From Acidobacteriota bacterium (GTDB lineage: Bacteria > Acidobacteriota > Terriglobia > Bryobacterales > Bryobacteraceae), in the NCBI GenBank assembly GCA_003223115.1, contig QHXW01000293.1:7337-69655 (forward strand): a DNA stretch of 62,319 nucleotides, in the 5' to 3' direction. The notes beneath the pieces were generated by a model. It searched no databases, was not told where the DNA came from, and saw only the letters and a program-made list of their open reading frames with translations. The position numbers and the translations under genes are program-made. Positions 10,018-18,201 of the stretch are shown one piece after another. The number at the start of each line of letters is the position of its first letter. Within the stretch, counting starts at the first letter, position 1.

Positions 10018-10094
10018 ATCAGCGCCTTCTGGTTAAAGTTCATCGTATCAAAACTGAAACCGGCGTTAGATTGACTAAAGTCTCCTGTAGTATG

Positions 10095-10121
10095 CTGATG
10101 TTTACAGGCAAAACACATCAG
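10095..10121. promoter_or_regulatory. Perfect 7-bp inverted repeat upstream of the TPR protein gene
   Basis: CTGATGT at 10095-10101 and ACATCAG at 10115-10121 are exact reverse complements with a 13-base spacer. They lie in the divergent intergenic region, immediately before the GGAGG at 10123-10127. It could be an operator or a leader hairpin. No matching regulator was identified, so the role is open. Confidence 0.35.
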
Positions 10122-10138
10122 TGGAGGATTGTCCTCGA

Positions 10139-11287
10139 ATGCCCACAAAAATGAAAACGCTGGCCCTGTCCGCCGCGGGTTTGCTGTTTATGGCCTCGGC
10201 AGCCTTCGCGCAGGTCTCCTCAATCGAAGGAGATGTGAAGGGCGAAGACGGCGCGCCGCTCAAAGGCGCTCTGGTCAAAATTGAGCGCAAAGACATCAAA
10301 GGCAACTATAAAGTCAAAAGCGACAAGAAGGGCCACTACTTTCACACCGGACTTCCGCTTGGCACATACAAGCTGATTGTCGAAGTGGACGGCAAGGACG
10401 TCGACTCGGTCGACAACGTCAGGACGACGCTGGGCGATTCCACGGTGATCAACTTCGATCTCAAGGCAAACAAGCAGAAGCAGCAGTCGCTGGCGCAGGC
10501 CGCCGAAACCGGCACTCTCACCAAAGAACAGACCAGGGAGATGTCGGCCGAGCAAAAGGCCCAGCTCGAGAAGGCCGCCAAGGAGCGCGAGCAGTCGCTG
10601 GCAAAAAATAAGGCGCTAAATGACGCCTTCAATCAGGGCATGCAGGCTCTGGCAGCCAAGCAGTATGACGCAGCCATTGAATCGTTCACCAAGGCCGGCG
10701 CAATGGATCCCAAGCAGAATGTGGTTTGGGCGCAACTGGCCGAATCGTACACACAGGCGGCCCTGCTAAAGGCCGGGCCTGACCGCGACGCTCTCATGGC
10801 GAAGGGGCTGGAGGCATATACCAAGGCCCTCGAGATCAAGCCTGACGACGCTGCTTATCACAACAACTATGCTCTGGCTCTCGCCAAGGCGAAGAAATTT
10901 CCCGAGTCGCAAGCCGAGTTAGCCAAAGCCGCGCAGCTCGATCCGCCGAATGCCGGACGTTACTTTTTCAATCTCGGAGCCGTTCTGGTGAATACCGGGC
11001 AGAACGATGCCGCGTGTGAAGCGTTCAAGAAAGCGATCGATACGGATGCGAACTACGCCGACGCGCAGTATCAGTTCGGTATGTGCCTGCTGGGCAAAGC
11101 GCAGGTCTCGCCGGATGGCAAAGTGACGCCCGCGCCCGGCACCAAAGAGGCTTTGGAGAAATATCTGCAACTGAAGCCGGCCGGCCCGTTTGCCGATTCG
11201 GCCAAGGGTGCTCTGGCTTCGCTCGACGCCTCAATTTCGACCAAGTACGAGAACCCGGCCGCGGCCACGAAAAAGAAGAAGAAGTAA
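10139..11287 (+). CDS. Secreted protein with carboxypeptidase-regulatory-like domain and TPR repeats
   Basis: About 382 residues. A Sec signal peptide (KTLALSAAGLLFMASAAFA-Q) is followed by a CNA_B/carboxypeptidase-regulatory-like beta-sandwich at about residues 25-105, starting near SIEGDVKGEDGAPLKGALV. A charged Gln/Lys/Glu-rich coiled region leads into four or so TPR motifs from about residue 165 to 330. The C-terminus is poly-Lys. ATG 10139 is favoured by GGAGG 11 bases before it; ATG 10151 is an alternative. The domain pairing is common in acidobacterial periplasmic proteins of unknown role. A scaffold or cell-envelope adaptor is likely, but the exact function is unknown. Confidence 0.85.
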   Translation: MPTKMKTLALSAAGLLFMASAAFAQVSSIEGDVKGEDGAPLKGALVKIERKDIKGNYKVKSDKKGHYFHTGLPLGTYKLIVEVDGKDVDSVDNVRTTLGDSTVINFDLKANKQKQQSLAQAAETGTLTKEQTREMSAEQKAQLEKAAKEREQSLAKNKALNDAFNQGMQALAAKQYDAAIESFTKAGAMDPKQNVVWAQLAESYTQAALLKAGPDRDALMAKGLEAYTKALEIKPDDAAYHNNYALALAKAKKFPESQAELAKAAQLDPPNAGRYFFNLGAVLVNTGQNDAACEAFKKAIDTDANYADAQYQFGMCLLGKAQVSPDGKVTPAPGTKEALEKYLQLKPAGPFADSAKGALASLDASISTKYENPAAATKKKKK

Positions 11288-11347
11288 AGCGGCGCAGGGC
11301 TTTTTAGTGCCTGCCCGCTATTGGTGGGCCCGGAGACCCGCCGGTTC

Positions 11348-11629
11348 ATGTTTCGGCTTCTATTCCGCTTCCTGATATTGGTGGTCCTGATCGCGCTCAT
11401 CCGGTATCTGTTCGCCGTGGTGTCGCGAGCGATCTCCCAAACCTTCAATCCTCACACACCCTCGCGTGCATCTTCGGCGCCGTCGTCCGGAAACTTGGGG
11501 GGTGAATTGAAGCAGGATCCCGTTTGCGGAACCTACGTCTCTACCCAAACGTCTGTGAAAAAGACCATCAATGGCGAGTTAGTCCACTTTTGTTCGAGCG
11601 ATTGCCGGGATAAATTTAAAGTAGCCTAA
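11348..11629 (+). CDS. Small membrane protein with a YHS/TRASH-like metal-binding domain
   Basis: A 93-residue protein starting at ATG 11348. One transmembrane helix fills residues 3-25 (rich in Leu, Ile and Val). A Ser/Pro linker follows, then a C-terminal domain with DPVCGTYV and VHFCSSDCRDKF, the Cys pattern C-x(n)-FCSxxC of YHS/TRASH domains. These bind metals such as copper or iron in transport and storage proteins. A membrane-tethered metal-sensing or metal-delivery role is inference. It lies 60 bp after the TPR gene and 25 bp before a beta-barrel gene, probably in the same transcript. Confidence 0.75.
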   Translation: MFRLLFRFLILVVLIALIRYLFAVVSRAISQTFNPHTPSRASSAPSSGNLGGELKQDPVCGTYVSTQTSVKKTINGELVHFCSSDCRDKFKVA

Positions 11630-11654
11630 GTGTTTGTTCACGAGGAGAATACGG

Positions 11655-12245
11655 ATGCGTAGCCGGGCTATGGCGGTACTTTTTTGCGCTGGCGCGGGTT
11701 TGATGCCGGCTCAAGTGGCGGAATTAGCGGTAAGCGGCGGCGTCTCGCGATTTGGTAAAGCCAGTTTAGGAAGCAATGTCGATCAGTCGGGGAACACCAC
11801 TAACGCGACGGTAAAGGATGGCTTCCGCCTGGCTGTTCGCTTTGCGCTCAACACCTACCGCTTTGCGGGACACGAATTCGGGTACGCTTACAACCGTAGC
11901 GGCGTCGACCTGGGTAACGGCTCGACTGTCCCCATGAACATCCAGCAGGGCTTTTACGACTTTCTGGTGTATGCCACGCCCGAAGGATCGCGCATCCGGC
12001 CGTTCGGCGCTGGCGGGGTGCAGTTCAGCAGCTTCTTTCCACCAGGCGCCTCCGTGTACTACGGCAACCAGGTGACGAAGTTCGGCATCAATTATGGGGG
12101 CGGAATCAAAGTGCGAATGACAGCCACCATGGCCGCCAGAGTCGACTTTCGCCAATACAATACCGGAAAGCCCTTCAACTTCCCCGATCAGCATGGCAGG
12201 CTCAACCAGACAGAGATTTCCGTCGGCCTCGGGATTTGGTTCTGA
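11655..12245 (+). CDS. Outer-membrane beta-barrel protein
   Basis: About 196 residues, start chosen at ATG 11655 behind GAGGAG. A signal peptide (AMAVLFCAGAGLMPAQ) precedes a chain rich in alternating hydrophobic and polar residues with aromatic girdles. It ends in a terminal strand with final Phe (ISVGLGIWF), the Bam-recognition signature of outer-membrane proteins. The size fits an 8-stranded barrel of the OmpA/OmpW-like kind found widely in acidobacteria. No enzymatic motif is visible. Downstream there is no clear terminator before the pseudogene region. Confidence 0.75.
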   Translation: MRSRAMAVLFCAGAGLMPAQVAELAVSGGVSRFGKASLGSNVDQSGNTTNATVKDGFRLAVRFALNTYRFAGHEFGYAYNRSGVDLGNGSTVPMNIQQGFYDFLVYATPEGSRIRPFGAGGVQFSSFFPPGASVYYGNQVTKFGINYGGGIKVRMTATMAARVDFRQYNTGKPFNFPDQHGRLNQTEISVGLGIWF

Positions 12246-12308
12246 GTGTTTTAGCTTAATTAAGATCGTCCGTGGCTTGGGCCGCGTGAGTGGGTGGCTC
12301 CGCGACGT

Positions 12309-12551
12309 TTAAGCTTCCGTGATAACCTGCCTACTGGCGATGGCGGGGACCGAGATGAGTTCGGGGATCTCCGCGGCATCAAAGGTGATTCCATTCCAAA
12401 AGTTTCCTCAATAGCCAGGACAAGTCTAGCTAGGTCAGCTAGCTAGGTGCCGTACGGAATCCCAGGTACTGATGGTCTCGAAGGAATCGTTCTCGGCGAT
12501 GTTGTCGGTTTCGAGGATATTGGTCAATACTTCTCTCAGTTGCGGGTGCAT
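12309..12551 (-). pseudogene. Acyl carrier protein, decayed
   Basis: Reads from ATG 12551 as MHPQLREVLTNIL..ENDSFETISTWDSVRHL, an ACP first half with the DSx motif (WDSV) that should carry 4'-phosphopantetheine on Ser. The frame is then destroyed by a CTAG-rich insertion at 12424-12447. The protein resumes in other frames as LVLAIEETFG and ITFDAAEIPELISVPAIASR, ending at 12309. A 5-bp tandem duplication (ATTCC x2 at 12388-12397) separates the last two segments. Removing the insertions gives a normal ACP of about 75 residues. It follows the FkbH remnant and was probably its carrier partner. Confidence 0.8.
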
Positions 12552-12652
12552 GCTAACTAACGAAAGCACCCTTTCAAAAGTGATCCACGGCGGACAAGCC
12601 GTGACGGACGCGGCGAGTTGCTTCTGCCAGCGGCTGTGCAGGTCCTCACGAT

Positions 12653-12662
12653 AGATAAGATA
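12653..12662. repeat. 5-bp tandem duplication AGATA x2 inside fkbH remnant
   Basis: Two adjacent AGATA copies (TATCT on the coding strand). Removing one joins HGYQCI to YREDLHSRW in one frame. Confidence 0.8.
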
Positions 12663-12944
12663 CATTGATACCCATGCTGCTCCAGAAAGTCTGGGCTAAT
12701 CCGCCAGCAGGTGTGACGCGCCCCGATCCAACGCCTGCTGCTCCAGGAAATGGAGAATGGCTGTTTCTACGGTGCGCCCGATGATCCGGCAACTCATGAG
12801 AAAACTGTCCATCTCGCAGAAGTTCTCGTTGAAGTGCAACAGCGCCACGGCGATAATTCCCTGGTCCGAGTGCACGTCACGCGCGCGGAACGCCCAAAGT
12901 TCCGACTTGCGGGCCAGCGCATCCACCAACTCCGGTTTCTGATA

Positions 12945-12952
12945 GCGTGCGT
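12945..12952. repeat. 4-bp tandem duplication GCGT x2 inside fkbH remnant
   Basis: Two adjacent GCGT copies (ACGC on the coding strand). Removing one joins QFNLTTR to YQKPELVDALARKSE in frame, as expected for FkbH proteins. Confidence 0.8.
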
Positions 12953-13495
12953 GTGGTCAAGTTGAACTGATTCGTCTTCTGAAATAGCTGCACGATGCGC
13001 TCGAAATTGGAAGCGTTTTCCCCCTCCGGAATACGGTCTGAAGCGAACGATAAAAAGACTCGAGGTCAGTGGCGGTCTGGGACAGCTTCAACTTGCTTTC
13101 TTCTGACGTCGTAAAACTCGGCGCGCCGCAGATCCTCGGCCTAAAGACTGAGTTGATCGAAATCCTCCAGCGCCGCCAGAAAATCCACGAACTGCTCCGG
13201 CTTATCCGGCATTTGATACGCGCGTACCTGCGGCAGACTCATGCGGACCAGAGCCACCTCCGCCGGGTTATCGTCCAGAAATACAGTACTGTCCAGCCCG
13301 ATATTCAGCCGCTCGGCGATACGCTTGATCGACTCCGTTTTGGGCTCCCGATGCACCTCCCACTCGCTGATGTGCTCGGAACGAAGAACCATGTCGCCGC
13401 GCTCTCGGAAGGCTTGTTCGACTGCCGGCAAATCGTTCTTGCTGGACACCGCCAGCAACACACCCCGGCTACGCAGTGCCAGGAGTGCCCGCTGG

Positions 13496-13533
13496 AACGA
13501 TGCAGAAGCGTTTCAACGATGCAGAAGCGTTTC
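13496..13533. repeat. Perfect 19-bp tandem duplication inside fkbH remnant
   Basis: AACGATGCAGAAGCGTTTC occurs twice without a gap. Nineteen is not a multiple of three, so the duplication breaks the frame. With one copy deleted the coding strand reads GDYPGNASASFQRALLALRS and continues into VLLAVSSKND, the normal FkbH order. Confidence 0.95.
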
Positions 13534-14124
13534 CAGGATAGTCCCCGTCCCCGCAGTGAATCCGCTCGAACCCGGCTTTCCCCAGGATTCCGCCCCATGC
13601 CGTGTTATCCAGATCCAGGACCACGCATTTTGCCGCGGGCCTGCGCAGCGCCGCAAAGCCTCGGGCGATGAGTTTGGCGAGCGCGGGAAACAGCTTGGGA
13701 TGAATGCCGGCTCTCGCCAGGTACCACAGTGCGGGGGTTGTGCCAGCCCGCAAGGCCAGTCCGGCAGGCGAGTCTTGCTGCATCCACCAGAAAAAAACGG
13801 ACGGAATCTTCGCGATCGTTTCACGGAGCGATTGATTCAAGCTCATGACCCACTCAAATAGCGACTGGGCGCTCGATGCGCAGAGCGTGCGCCGGCGGTA
13901 TGAAATTTTGTACGAAAATCGGGAGCGCACTGCGCATACGATAGCTCTGAACGAGCGCATGAAACTGCGCGATCCACTGGCCTCGATTCGGCAACTAGCT
14001 GGATGGCGGCGCAAATCGCGGCTGACAGATCAGGAAAGGCCGACTCCAGGTGTAACGAAATCAGAATGGCATCCGGGCTGAATCTGTCCACGGCCCCGTC
14101 GGCCTCAAGCAGCTCCTGCCCGCT

Positions 14125-14283
14125 CGGCTGAATGCAGATGCGCATTCGCAACCTCCCCGCGCCACTCAAAATCTTCTGCCTTGCAGTTCGGATAGCCGAA
14201 GTGCACCACAGGCCTCTGCAGTTCTTCTTCAATCCGCTGCTTCGAGCCTGCAATTTCGTTTCGAAGCTTGCGGGCCGCGCTTC
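14125..14283 (-). pseudogene. Polysaccharide deacetylase C-terminal fragment
   Basis: On the minus strand, one frame reads ARKLRNEIAGSKQRIEEELQ then RPVVHFGYPN and about 20 more residues. The ExxGSKxxIEExL and F-YPN pattern is that of NodB-type polysaccharide deacetylases. Only about 50 residues remain, between the fdhB remnant and the fkbH remnant. The catalytic Asp/His motifs are absent. Such deacetylases often sit with FkbH/ACP genes in polysaccharide or exosortase-linked loci, so the debris from 12.3 to 14.3 kb may come from one lost locus. Confidence 0.6.
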
Positions 14284-14883
14284 AGCAGAAACATTTTCAG
14301 CACTGCAGCCGCGCTCGCCATCGACGATGCCCCGTTCGTGTAACTCCTCGACGCGTGCTTTGGCCTTTTGCCGAAGCTCATCTACTTCTCCGTAGATGAT
14401 GGAATTCGTCGGACACGCCTTGGCACAGGGCGGCTCCATGTTGTCTTTCAAGCGGTCGTAACACAGCGTGCATTTCCACGCAAGGCCGTCATCCTCCAAA
14501 CGATCGATCACTCCGAACGGGCAAGCGACCACGCAATAGACCCAGCCGTTGCAGATATCCGGCTGCACGTCAACCGTCTCGAACTCCGTACGGATAATCG
14601 CTCCGGTAGGACAGGATTCCAGGCAGCCTGCGCGTTTGCAATGTTTACAGACGTCAGACATCATGAACCACGAGAAATCGCCCGACCTCTGCCCCCAGCG
14701 GCACCGACGTTCAATGAATTCCACGTGACGCCATATGGATGCGCCCAACGCCACGCTGTTGTCGGAGGACATGCCGCTGAAGTGGTAACCGTCGTCCGGC
14801 AATTGGTTCCACTGCTTACAGGCAACTTCGCAGGCTTTGCAACCGATGCAGACGGTGGCGTCCGTGAACTGCGCCGGTCCCAT
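14283..14883 (-). pseudogene. Formate dehydrogenase iron-sulfur (beta) subunit, truncated
   Basis: The first 200 residues from ATG 14883 are those of an FdnH/FdoH-like electron-transfer subunit: VCIGCKACEVACKQWN, VCKHCKRAGCLESCPTGAI, ICNGWVYCVVACPFGV and CTLCYDRLKDNMEPPCAKAC. This gives the Cys sets for several [4Fe-4S] clusters, with a normal GYCVVACPFG-type motif slightly altered. After LHERGIVDG the similarity ends and the open frame runs on into unrelated debris until 13843. The C-terminal part, including any membrane anchor, is lost. It abuts an fdhA remnant upstream, so the subunit can have no partner from this locus. Confidence 0.85.
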
Positions 14884-15073
14884 TCGATATTTGCTGTGAG
14901 CGCCTTTGATTCCTGAATCGAAGGATTCGGATCGCCTACGAACGAGATCAGATCATTTGGCGCCTACCTGCACGCCTCGCTCGGGATGGATTCGCCCGTA
15001 AACATCTCCCGCGAGCCGGCCGCGGGTCCTACTTCAACATCTGTATTGCCAGGATTTAATCTCGTATTGGCCT

Positions 15074-15081
15074 TAGCTAGC
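15074..15081. repeat. 4-bp tandem duplication (TAGC x2) in fdhA remnant
   Basis: Minus strand GCTAGCTA. Deleting one GCTA brings LFSGWNS and QYEIKSWQY into one frame, leaving a stop codon between them. Confidence 0.6.
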
Positions 15082-15354
15082 CGGAATTCCATCCGCTGAA
15101 TAGGCCGTTCAGGTCTTCGGTGTCCTAGTCGTCCGATGATCGCGGCCGCGTTGGTGTACTTGCGAACGTAGTCCTTAGAATAACGCTAAAATAACGCTCC
15201 GCACAGGAACGCGATGTCGCTGCCCGCCCGCATGGGAATATGGATATCCACTACAGCGCTCGTGCGCGTAAAGCGTGCATTCACGTGAATCACGGTCGCG
15301 CCTCGGCGCTTCGCCTCCATCACCCACTGGAAGTCAACCGGGTGACATTCGGCC

Positions 15355-15364
15355 ATGTTATGTT
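15355..15364. repeat. 5-bp tandem duplication (ATGTT x2) in fdhA remnant
   Basis: Minus strand AACATAACAT. With one copy removed, GGC TCC AAC ATG GCC reads GSNMAECHP, the conserved formate dehydrogenase sequence. Confidence 0.85.
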
Positions 15365-15385
15365 GGAGCCTTGGATCAAGGCCTT

Positions 15386-16097
15386 CTACTGAGCGAGTTT
15401 GTTAACAGTCGGGCCGGAAAATATTCGAAATCGCTAAGGATCAGCACCGCCGGCGACGTGCTCGACGCCTGTCCCGGCTCTCGTCCGACTCCGCAAACCA
15501 ATTTTCAGCGCGAATTCCGCCAATCGGGGCGAGCACCTGATAACATGAACCACGCGATTGATGATCTTGAGTATCCCGGGGAGGCCGCCCATCGAGCGTG
15601 CGTATTTCGCCTGACTGGCTAAACCGGATAACCATGGATAGTGCGAGTGAGCACGCTCATGCCCTGCTGGAGTACCATTGAACGGCGAATTTTTGCAGTT
15701 CAACCCCCATTCATTGACACTCGGTAAGTCGCGTGCTTAAATGCCTTTCTAAGCGCACATAATCAGGTTTCGCATTGAAGACAAAGAATTTTCTCTTGAC
15801 AGTCGTCACCGGATCGGGTATGAAATATCTTTACCACGTCCGAAGGCATTTTATTGCGCTTTCGTCCCGCAAGCACAGACGGAGTAGTTAAAAACGCAAG
15901 TTTAAAAAACATGTGCTCTCGCGGGTTCTAGTTTGTTGGGCCGTTGTGTCCACTTGAGGAGCGACGGTGATTCTGATTCTCCGCCCGACACGGAGAAGTC
16001 CCCAAGGGTTTTTTGAAGCGGTTTTGGAGAGTGTCAGAGGCTCAGGTTGCTAGAGAACTTCGACCGATTCAATCACGCACTTTACAAGGAGAAGGAA
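15386..16097. other. Long intergenic region upstream of a secreted-protein gene
   Basis: About 700 bp without an intact gene. The left part may hold further unrecognised fdhA debris (a minus-strand open frame 15434-15703 with no clear homology). The right 300 bp is lower in GC and contains a good sigma70-type promoter at 15796-15824. A long leader of about 260 bases follows, ending in the ribosome-binding site AAGGAGAAGGA before ATG 16098. Confidence 0.5.
15796..15824 (+). promoter_or_regulatory. Sigma70-type promoter for the secreted protein gene at 16098
   Basis: TTGACA at 15796-15801, a 17-base spacer, and TATGAA at 15819-15824. The -35 box is a perfect consensus match. It implies a 5' leader of roughly 260 nt. 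Confidence 0.65.
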
Positions 16098-18008
16098 ATG
16101 GCAGATTTTCGCAGATGTATTTTAGTGCTTGTGGCGCTAGCCCTGTTGTTAGGAACAGCGGGAACGGTAAGCGCGCAGACTTTTAGCTGCCAGAGCACTG
16201 CAACGCCGCTGCAGGTGCGGTACGAAGGCTTGGCTGAACTTCTAGGCGACTTCGTTCTGAACTGCACTGGTGGTACTCCGACCGATCCGGGCGCCCCGGC
16301 CCAGAAGGTGAACATTCAACTGTTTTTGAATACACCGACGGTAACCAGCCGCGTTTTGAACACGGCTACCGGCGCCACAGAAGCCCTGTTGCTGGTCGAC
16401 GAACCGCTACCAGGGGAGCAGGTGTTGTGCGCTGTGGGCGCGAACTGCCCTGTTCTTGGATTGGGCTCGACTACTTCAAGTCCGTACAAGCCCACCGGCG
16501 GGACCAACACCAACACGAACCCCGGGCCAATCTATAACGTTTGGCAAGGCCAACTCGCTGGTGCTGGGTCCCCCAATTCCCTCGTGTTCAACGGAATTCC
16601 GATCATCGCTCCTGGTACCCAGGGTGGAACGCGCACGTTCAGAATCACCAACGTTCGCGCTCCGGCCAATGCTCTGGGCGTTCCGGTGGCTGGCATCACT
16701 ACGACCGTCTCCGAATCGCTGGCAACCAGCAACGGCTCCATCTTGCCGATCAGCAGTAATACGGCCCAGCAGGTGGTTGGCGTGGTGCTGAAGGGCCTGC
16801 TCGTCACCAACGGCAGTACGACAATCTTCCAGCAGTGCTTTAGCGTGACCAATGGGACATCAGGTTCAGTCACGCTTCAAAAGGGGTTTGCAGCCGCCTT
16901 TAAGATACGCAACACGGCGACGACGGCTATAGCGCCTAACGGCGACGGGGATCAAGACCTACCCAACACGGTTTACACCACGGAAAGTGGTTTCTATAAC
17001 AAAACCTTGCTGGCGAACGCCGGCAATGCGACTCAAGGCACCAGGTTCCGCATCGTGTTCACTAACGTGAACAAGGGTGTAACTCTGAGTGTACCGACAT
17101 CGATTGGCTACTGTACCGTAGCCTTTTCTAGCACCACCCCCGGAAGTTGCCCGTCAGGCGTCACACCTCCTGCCTCGGTTCCCAACGCCGGGCCATTTAT
17201 CGGCCCTGCGACGTCACTCACCCCAACCTTGTATGTACACTTGACGTCCACTGATTCCAATGGCGGTGGAGCATACAGCGCGTTGACGAGCGGCGCAATC
17301 ACGCCAGATTCGAGCGGCACAGCCACAGCCGTTTATGAAGTGCTGCAGGCCGACATCGGCAATCCGAATGAGCAGCTTACGGTGCCGGTCACCATCTCGT
17401 TCGTCTCGAATCCGGGCTCGAACATCCCGGCCATCACGGTTGGGACACCTAGCCAACTCGGCGCCAGCTTCGCGCCGATCAGCAACATTTCGACGCCTTC
17501 TGACCTTACTGTCCCGATTCCGCGCTTCCGCGATACCTCATCTGCTGGCAACCACTTCAGTATTGCCAAGTGCGCCACGCACCTGTTGTTCCCGTTCGTC
17601 ACCAACCAGGCTGGTTTCGATACGGGTATGGCGATCTCGAATACCTCAGCAGATCCGTATACGACCTCCACTCAGGAGGGAACTTGCACGCTGAACTTCT
17701 TCGGCGCTAATGCTCCGGCTGCTGTGACCACGCCTAATGTGGCGGCGGGCACAACCTATACCACCACAGCCTTGCTCGTAGCCCCGAACTTCCAGGGTTA
17801 TGTCATCGCTGATTGCGAGTTCCAGTATGGACATGGATTCGCGTTCGTCACCCGCGTGGGTGCCGTCGATGTCGCCATGGGCTATCTGGCGCTGATCATT
17901 CCGGATCCGCCGCGCAGTCCGAATCCGGTCTCCTGCCCGCCAAGCGCTTCAGACGCAAGTGGCTCCATCAGTTGCGGTCAGGGTAGCGGCGAGCAACTGG
18001 GCGAATAG
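16098..18008 (+). CDS. Large secreted acidobacterial protein of unknown function
   Basis: About 636 residues from ATG 16098, behind a strong AAGGAGAAGGA site. A Sec signal peptide (CILVLVALALLLGTAGTVSA-Q) is followed by a Thr/Ser/Gly/Asn-rich, beta-predicted chain with few charged residues. Paired Cys residues (for example CQSTATP, VLNCTGG, EQVLCAVGANC, QQCFSV) suggest disulfides in an exported protein. The C-terminal 130 residues (HLLFPFVTNQAGFDTGMAIS onward) form a compact segment ending CGQGSGEQLGE. This C-terminal module with FPFVTNQxGFDTGIxIxN is familiar from acidobacterial surface proteins, but I know of no assigned function. It has its own promoter, long leader and strong terminator, suggesting high expression as a single-gene unit. 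Confidence 0.8.
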   Translation: MADFRRCILVLVALALLLGTAGTVSAQTFSCQSTATPLQVRYEGLAELLGDFVLNCTGGTPTDPGAPAQKVNIQLFLNTPTVTSRVLNTATGATEALLLVDEPLPGEQVLCAVGANCPVLGLGSTTSSPYKPTGGTNTNTNPGPIYNVWQGQLAGAGSPNSLVFNGIPIIAPGTQGGTRTFRITNVRAPANALGVPVAGITTTVSESLATSNGSILPISSNTAQQVVGVVLKGLLVTNGSTTIFQQCFSVTNGTSGSVTLQKGFAAAFKIRNTATTAIAPNGDGDQDLPNTVYTTESGFYNKTLLANAGNATQGTRFRIVFTNVNKGVTLSVPTSIGYCTVAFSSTTPGSCPSGVTPPASVPNAGPFIGPATSLTPTLYVHLTSTDSNGGGAYSALTSGAITPDSSGTATAVYEVLQADIGNPNEQLTVPVTISFVSNPGSNIPAITVGTPSQLGASFAPISNISTPSDLTVPIPRFRDTSSAGNHFSIAKCATHLLFPFVTNQAGFDTGMAISNTSADPYTTSTQEGTCTLNFFGANAPAAVTTPNVAAGTTYTTTALLVAPNFQGYVIADCEFQYGHGFAFVTRVGAVDVAMGYLALIIPDPPRSPNPVSCPPSASDASGSISCGQGSGEQLGE

Positions 18009-18027
18009 CCCTCGTTTGACCTTTATC

Positions 18028-18064
18028 AAGGAGGAGAGCTTCGGCTCTCCTCCTTTTTCTTTCT
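18028..18064 (+). terminator. Rho-independent terminator with UUCG tetraloop
   Basis: AAGGAGGAGAGC (18028-18039), loop TTCG, then the exact complement GCTCTCCTCCTT (18044-18055), followed by a T-rich run to 18064. A 12-bp perfect stem with a UUCG loop is an unusually strong terminator. It ends the secreted-protein transcript. Confidence 0.95.
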
Positions 18065-18201
18065 AGTCCGTTCTTTTTCGCCGAACATCCCGAATATTTT
18101 TTATAATTTAGGTTTTCTCTCCAGACCGCAAGGGTGTATACTGGCTAATCTCCGCGTCCTTTCCAGGCTGGTTTTTTCTCAAAATTAAGAGGTGAAAAAA
18201 A

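Larger units (their letters stand above)
12555..14115 (-). pseudogene. FkbH-like HAD/acyltransferase protein, multiply frameshifted
   Basis: FkbH-type proteins load activated glyceryl or similar groups onto ACPs. In order on the minus strand: FSPDAILISLHLES (N-terminal region), WIAQFHALVQSYR, FEWVMSLNQSLRE, the HAD motif CVVLDLDNTAWGGILG, VLLAVSSKND, VFLDDNPAEVALVR, FQKTNQFNLTTR, and the GNAT-like LMSCRIIGRTVE. The end is DFLEQHGYQCI and REDLHSRWQKQL. Each block is in a different frame. Frame breaks include tandem duplications of 19 bp (13496-13533), 4 bp (12945-12952) and 5 bp (12653-12662); dropping one copy of each restores the frame. An in-frame TAG interrupts near 13139. No function is expected. 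Confidence 0.85.
14935..15385 (-). pseudogene. Formate dehydrogenase alpha subunit fragment
   Basis: Minus-strand blocks match the molybdopterin subunit: GSN, MAECHPVDFQWVMEAKRRGA, TVIHVNARFTRTSAVVDIHI, MRAGSDIAFLCGALF, KDYVRKYTNAA, LFSGWNS and YEIKSWQY. In intact FdnG/FdoG this region lies just after the selenocysteine/cysteine site; here the site and over 80 percent of the protein are gone. Frame breaks include AACAT x2 (plus-strand 15355-15364) and GCTA x2 (15074-15081). A partial 11-bp duplication (15179-15199) carries an in-frame stop. The gene is non-functional. Confidence 0.85.

Noticed and set aside
12424-12448. Synthetic linker or scaffold join
   Set aside because: Possible, but the flanking ACP sequence continues on the other side at the right place, and similar small duplications occur nearby; kept only as an alternative.
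13843-14883. A single 346-residue iron-sulfur protein
   Set aside because: Only the first 200 residues match formate dehydrogenase beta; the remainder reads through pieces of a deacetylase and FkbH in wrong frames.
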